Assembly: GCA_046726955.1 (NCBI GenBank)
Contig: JBKPBQ010000533.1
Location: 1 to 7,663, forward strand
From: CAVPGH01 sp046726955
Lineage (GTDB): Bacteria > Acidobacteriota > Vicinamibacteria > Fen-336
DNA length: 7,663 nucleotides
Direction: 5' to 3'
Numbering within the stretch: the stretch's first letter is position 1; each line of letters begins with the position of its first letter. This document shows positions 6,542 to 7,663 of the stretch, in pieces. The notes under the pieces are model-generated. The model ran no database searches. It was not told the origin of the DNA and saw only the letters and a program-made list of their open reading frames with translations. The position numbers were made by a program, and so were the translations under genes.

Positions 6542-7474
6542 ATGAGGGACATGCGACGCTCACCCGTGACGTACTCTCGGTGGCTCGCCGCCGCCGTCCT
6601 GTTCTTCCTGGCCGGCCTTGCCGCGGGCCAGGTCCCGGAGGCGGCTCCGAAGCTCGATTACGAGAAGACCGCGGACTTCTTCCAGCTGCCGCCGGAGGAG
6701 CACCTGGTCGAGCCGGCTGGCGTGGCGGTGAGCTCCAAGGGACACATCTACGTTTTCCATCGCGGGAAACACCCCCTGATCGAGTTTGACCCGTCCGGCA
6801 AGCTCGTTCGAAGCATCGCCGACGATCTTTTCGTGACCGCGCACATGGTGCGCGTCGACGAAGACGACAACATCTGGACCGCCGATATCGGCTCGCACGT
6901 CGTCCTGAAGCTCAGCCCGCAAGGGCGAGTGCTGCTCGCCCTGGGCCGCATGCGCATTCCGGGAGACGACGTCCTCCACTTCAATCAACCCACCGACGTC
7001 GCCTGGGATCGCGACGGGAACATCTACGTCACCGACGGCTATGGGAACTCGCGGGTGCTGAAGTTCGACCGGTTCGGCAACCCGCTACTCGGATGGGGAA
7101 TGAAGGGCACCGGCCCCGGACAGTTCGATACTCCGCACGCGATAGCGATCGACGGCGATCTCGTCTATGTCGGCGACCGGGAGAATGCTCGGATCCAGGT
7201 CTTCGACAGGAGTGGCCGCTTCCTGCGGCAATGGAGGCTGGGACACCCCTTTGGCCTGGTCGTCACCGCGGATCACTTTCTCTACATGGCCGACGCGATC
7301 GCGGGCCGCATCCTGAAGATCGATCGCGAAGGCAGGGTCGTGGGTGCTTTCACGGGGCCGCCTCCGGGCGAGGGACCCCACTTCGATCCGCACGAGATCG
7401 CCCTCGGAGGGGACGGCTCGATCTTCGCCGCCGAGGTGCTGGGCTGGCGCGCCGAGAAGCTGAGGCCACGATAG
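6542..7474 (+). CDS. Secreted NHL-propeller protein, peptidyl-alpha-hydroxyglycine amidating lyase-like
   Basis: This 310-residue exported protein is a six-bladed NHL beta-propeller of the PAL type. In animals PAL cleaves peptidyl-alpha-hydroxyglycine to an amidated peptide plus glyoxylate, using zinc. Residues 1 to about 29 are a signal peptide (RR, then WLAAAVLFFLAGLAA). Matches to rat PAL are FHRGKH (72-77; R74 for R533), TAHMV (99-103; H101 for H585), FNQPTDVAW (147-155), DGYGNSR (165-171; Y167 for Y654), TPHAIAI (197-203; H199 for H690), GDRENARIQVF (211-221; R213 for R706) and DPHEIAL (282-288; H284 for H786). All three zinc histidines and the catalytic tyrosine and arginines are kept. 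Differences are E285 where PAL has the calcium ligand D787, and loss of the cysteines after the tyrosine (DGYG for DGYC) and in the ENGRIQCF segment. No hydroxylating partner (PHM) is nearby, so the true substrate is unknown. The PAL-like fold is very likely; lyase activity is unproven. Confidence 0.88.
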   Translation: MRDMRRSPVTYSRWLAAAVLFFLAGLAAGQVPEAAPKLDYEKTADFFQLPPEEHLVEPAGVAVSSKGHIYVFHRGKHPLIEFDPSGKLVRSIADDLFVTAHMVRVDEDDNIWTADIGSHVVLKLSPQGRVLLALGRMRIPGDDVLHFNQPTDVAWDRDGNIYVTDGYGNSRVLKFDRFGNPLLGWGMKGTGPGQFDTPHAIAIDGDLVYVGDRENARIQVFDRSGRFLRQWRLGHPFGLVVTADHFLYMADAIAGRILKIDREGRVVGAFTGPPPGEGPHFDPHEIALGGDGSIFAAEVLGWRAEKLRPR

Positions 7475-7520
7475 CCCTTCTGGTGGCTGGCGCTTGCTGG
7501 TGGCGAAGCCCCGGAGCCGC

Positions 7521-7526
7521 TGAGGT
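7521..7526 (+). promoter_or_regulatory. Ribosome-binding site of the THEP1-like NTPase gene
   Basis: TGAGGT lies 6 bases before ATG 7533, within the 58-base gap after the PAL-like stop. It fixes the start of the downstream gene. No terminator is visible in the gap, so read-through from the PAL-like gene is possible. Confidence 0.65.
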
Positions 7527-7532
7527 CGCGGC

Positions 7533-7663
7533 ATGAACGCGTCCCAGGACCGGGGCCGTAGCCACATCCTGCTGCTCACGGGCGTTCCGGGGATCGGCAA
7601 GACCACGGTCATCCGCCGCGCCGCCGCGGCGCTCGACGAGAGGCGCGTGAAGGGCTTCACGAC
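7533..7663 (+). CDS. THEP1-type nucleoside triphosphatase (3'-partial)
   Basis: The first 43 codons of a P-loop NTPase are present before the window ends. After a short leader (MNASQDRGRSH) comes strand one and the Walker A loop, ILLLTGVPGIGKTTVIRR (12-29; GVPGIGKTT binds the nucleotide phosphates), then a helix and VKGFT. The spacing of about 15 residues between the Walker A helix and the KGF(T/Y)T segment is typical of the THEP1/NTPase_1 family, whose members hydrolyse NTPs slowly and are common in archaea and scattered among bacteria. The Walker B and arginine segments lie beyond the window. ATG 7533 is well placed behind TGAGGT. It lies in the same direction as the PAL-like gene with a 58-base gap, but a functional link is not evident. 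Another small P-loop kinase remains possible until the rest is read. Confidence 0.8.
   Translation, partial: MNASQDRGRSHILLLTGVPGIGKTTVIRRAAAALDERRVKGFT

Noticed and set aside
7480..7504. Direct repeat CTGGTGGC spaced 17 bases apart after the PAL-like gene
   Set aside because: Two 8-base copies are not enough to support a binding site or attachment site.

Overview
The window is high-G+C bacterial DNA, roughly two thirds G+C by eye, with strong G/C bias at third codon positions and long spurious reading frames on the opposite strands. The gene mix is a molybdenum hydroxylase of the isoquinoline 1-oxidoreductase beta-subunit type, a glycerol-3-phosphate operon, a secreted NHL-propeller protein and a THEP1-type NTPase. 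This would fit a soil or sediment lineage such as Acidobacteriota or a similar deep-branching group, but no marker gene is present, so the assignment is only a guess.

Layout. Positions 1-1889 (+) hold the C-terminal ~628 residues of a large molybdopterin-binding hydroxylase subunit whose N-terminus lies before the window. It converges, with only 16 bases between the stops, on a three-gene minus-strand operon. That operon reads, in order of transcription, glpQ (5836-4814, secreted glycerophosphodiester phosphodiesterase), glpT (4817-3468, glycerol-3-phosphate/phosphate antiporter) and glpD (3471-1906, FAD glycerol-3-phosphate dehydrogenase). Both junctions are 4-base stop/start overlaps (ATGA and TTGA), so translation is very probably coupled. 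The genes form a complete path: periplasmic GlpQ cuts glycerophosphodiesters from phospholipid breakdown, GlpT imports the sn-glycerol-3-phosphate, and GlpD oxidises it to dihydroxyacetone phosphate while passing electrons to the quinone pool. No glycerol kinase is needed because the substrate enters already phosphorylated.

Positions 5837-6541 separate the glp operon from a divergent gene and hold no intact gene. On the minus strand there is a recognisable C-terminal remnant of a HAD-superfamily phosphatase (about 6228-6022). Upstream of it, in another frame, is a stretch with coding-like codon use but no recognised family (about 6467-6215). This looks like gene decay.

Positions 6542-7474 (+) encode a secreted six-bladed NHL propeller that keeps the three zinc-binding histidines and the catalytic tyrosine and arginines of peptidyl-alpha-hydroxyglycine alpha-amidating lyase (PAL), the second half of the animal peptide-amidating enzyme. 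It is the most interesting gene here. Positions 7533-7663 (+) begin a THEP1-type nucleoside triphosphatase that runs off the window.

No rRNA, tRNA, CRISPR array, insertion sequence or clear new defence-like system was seen.
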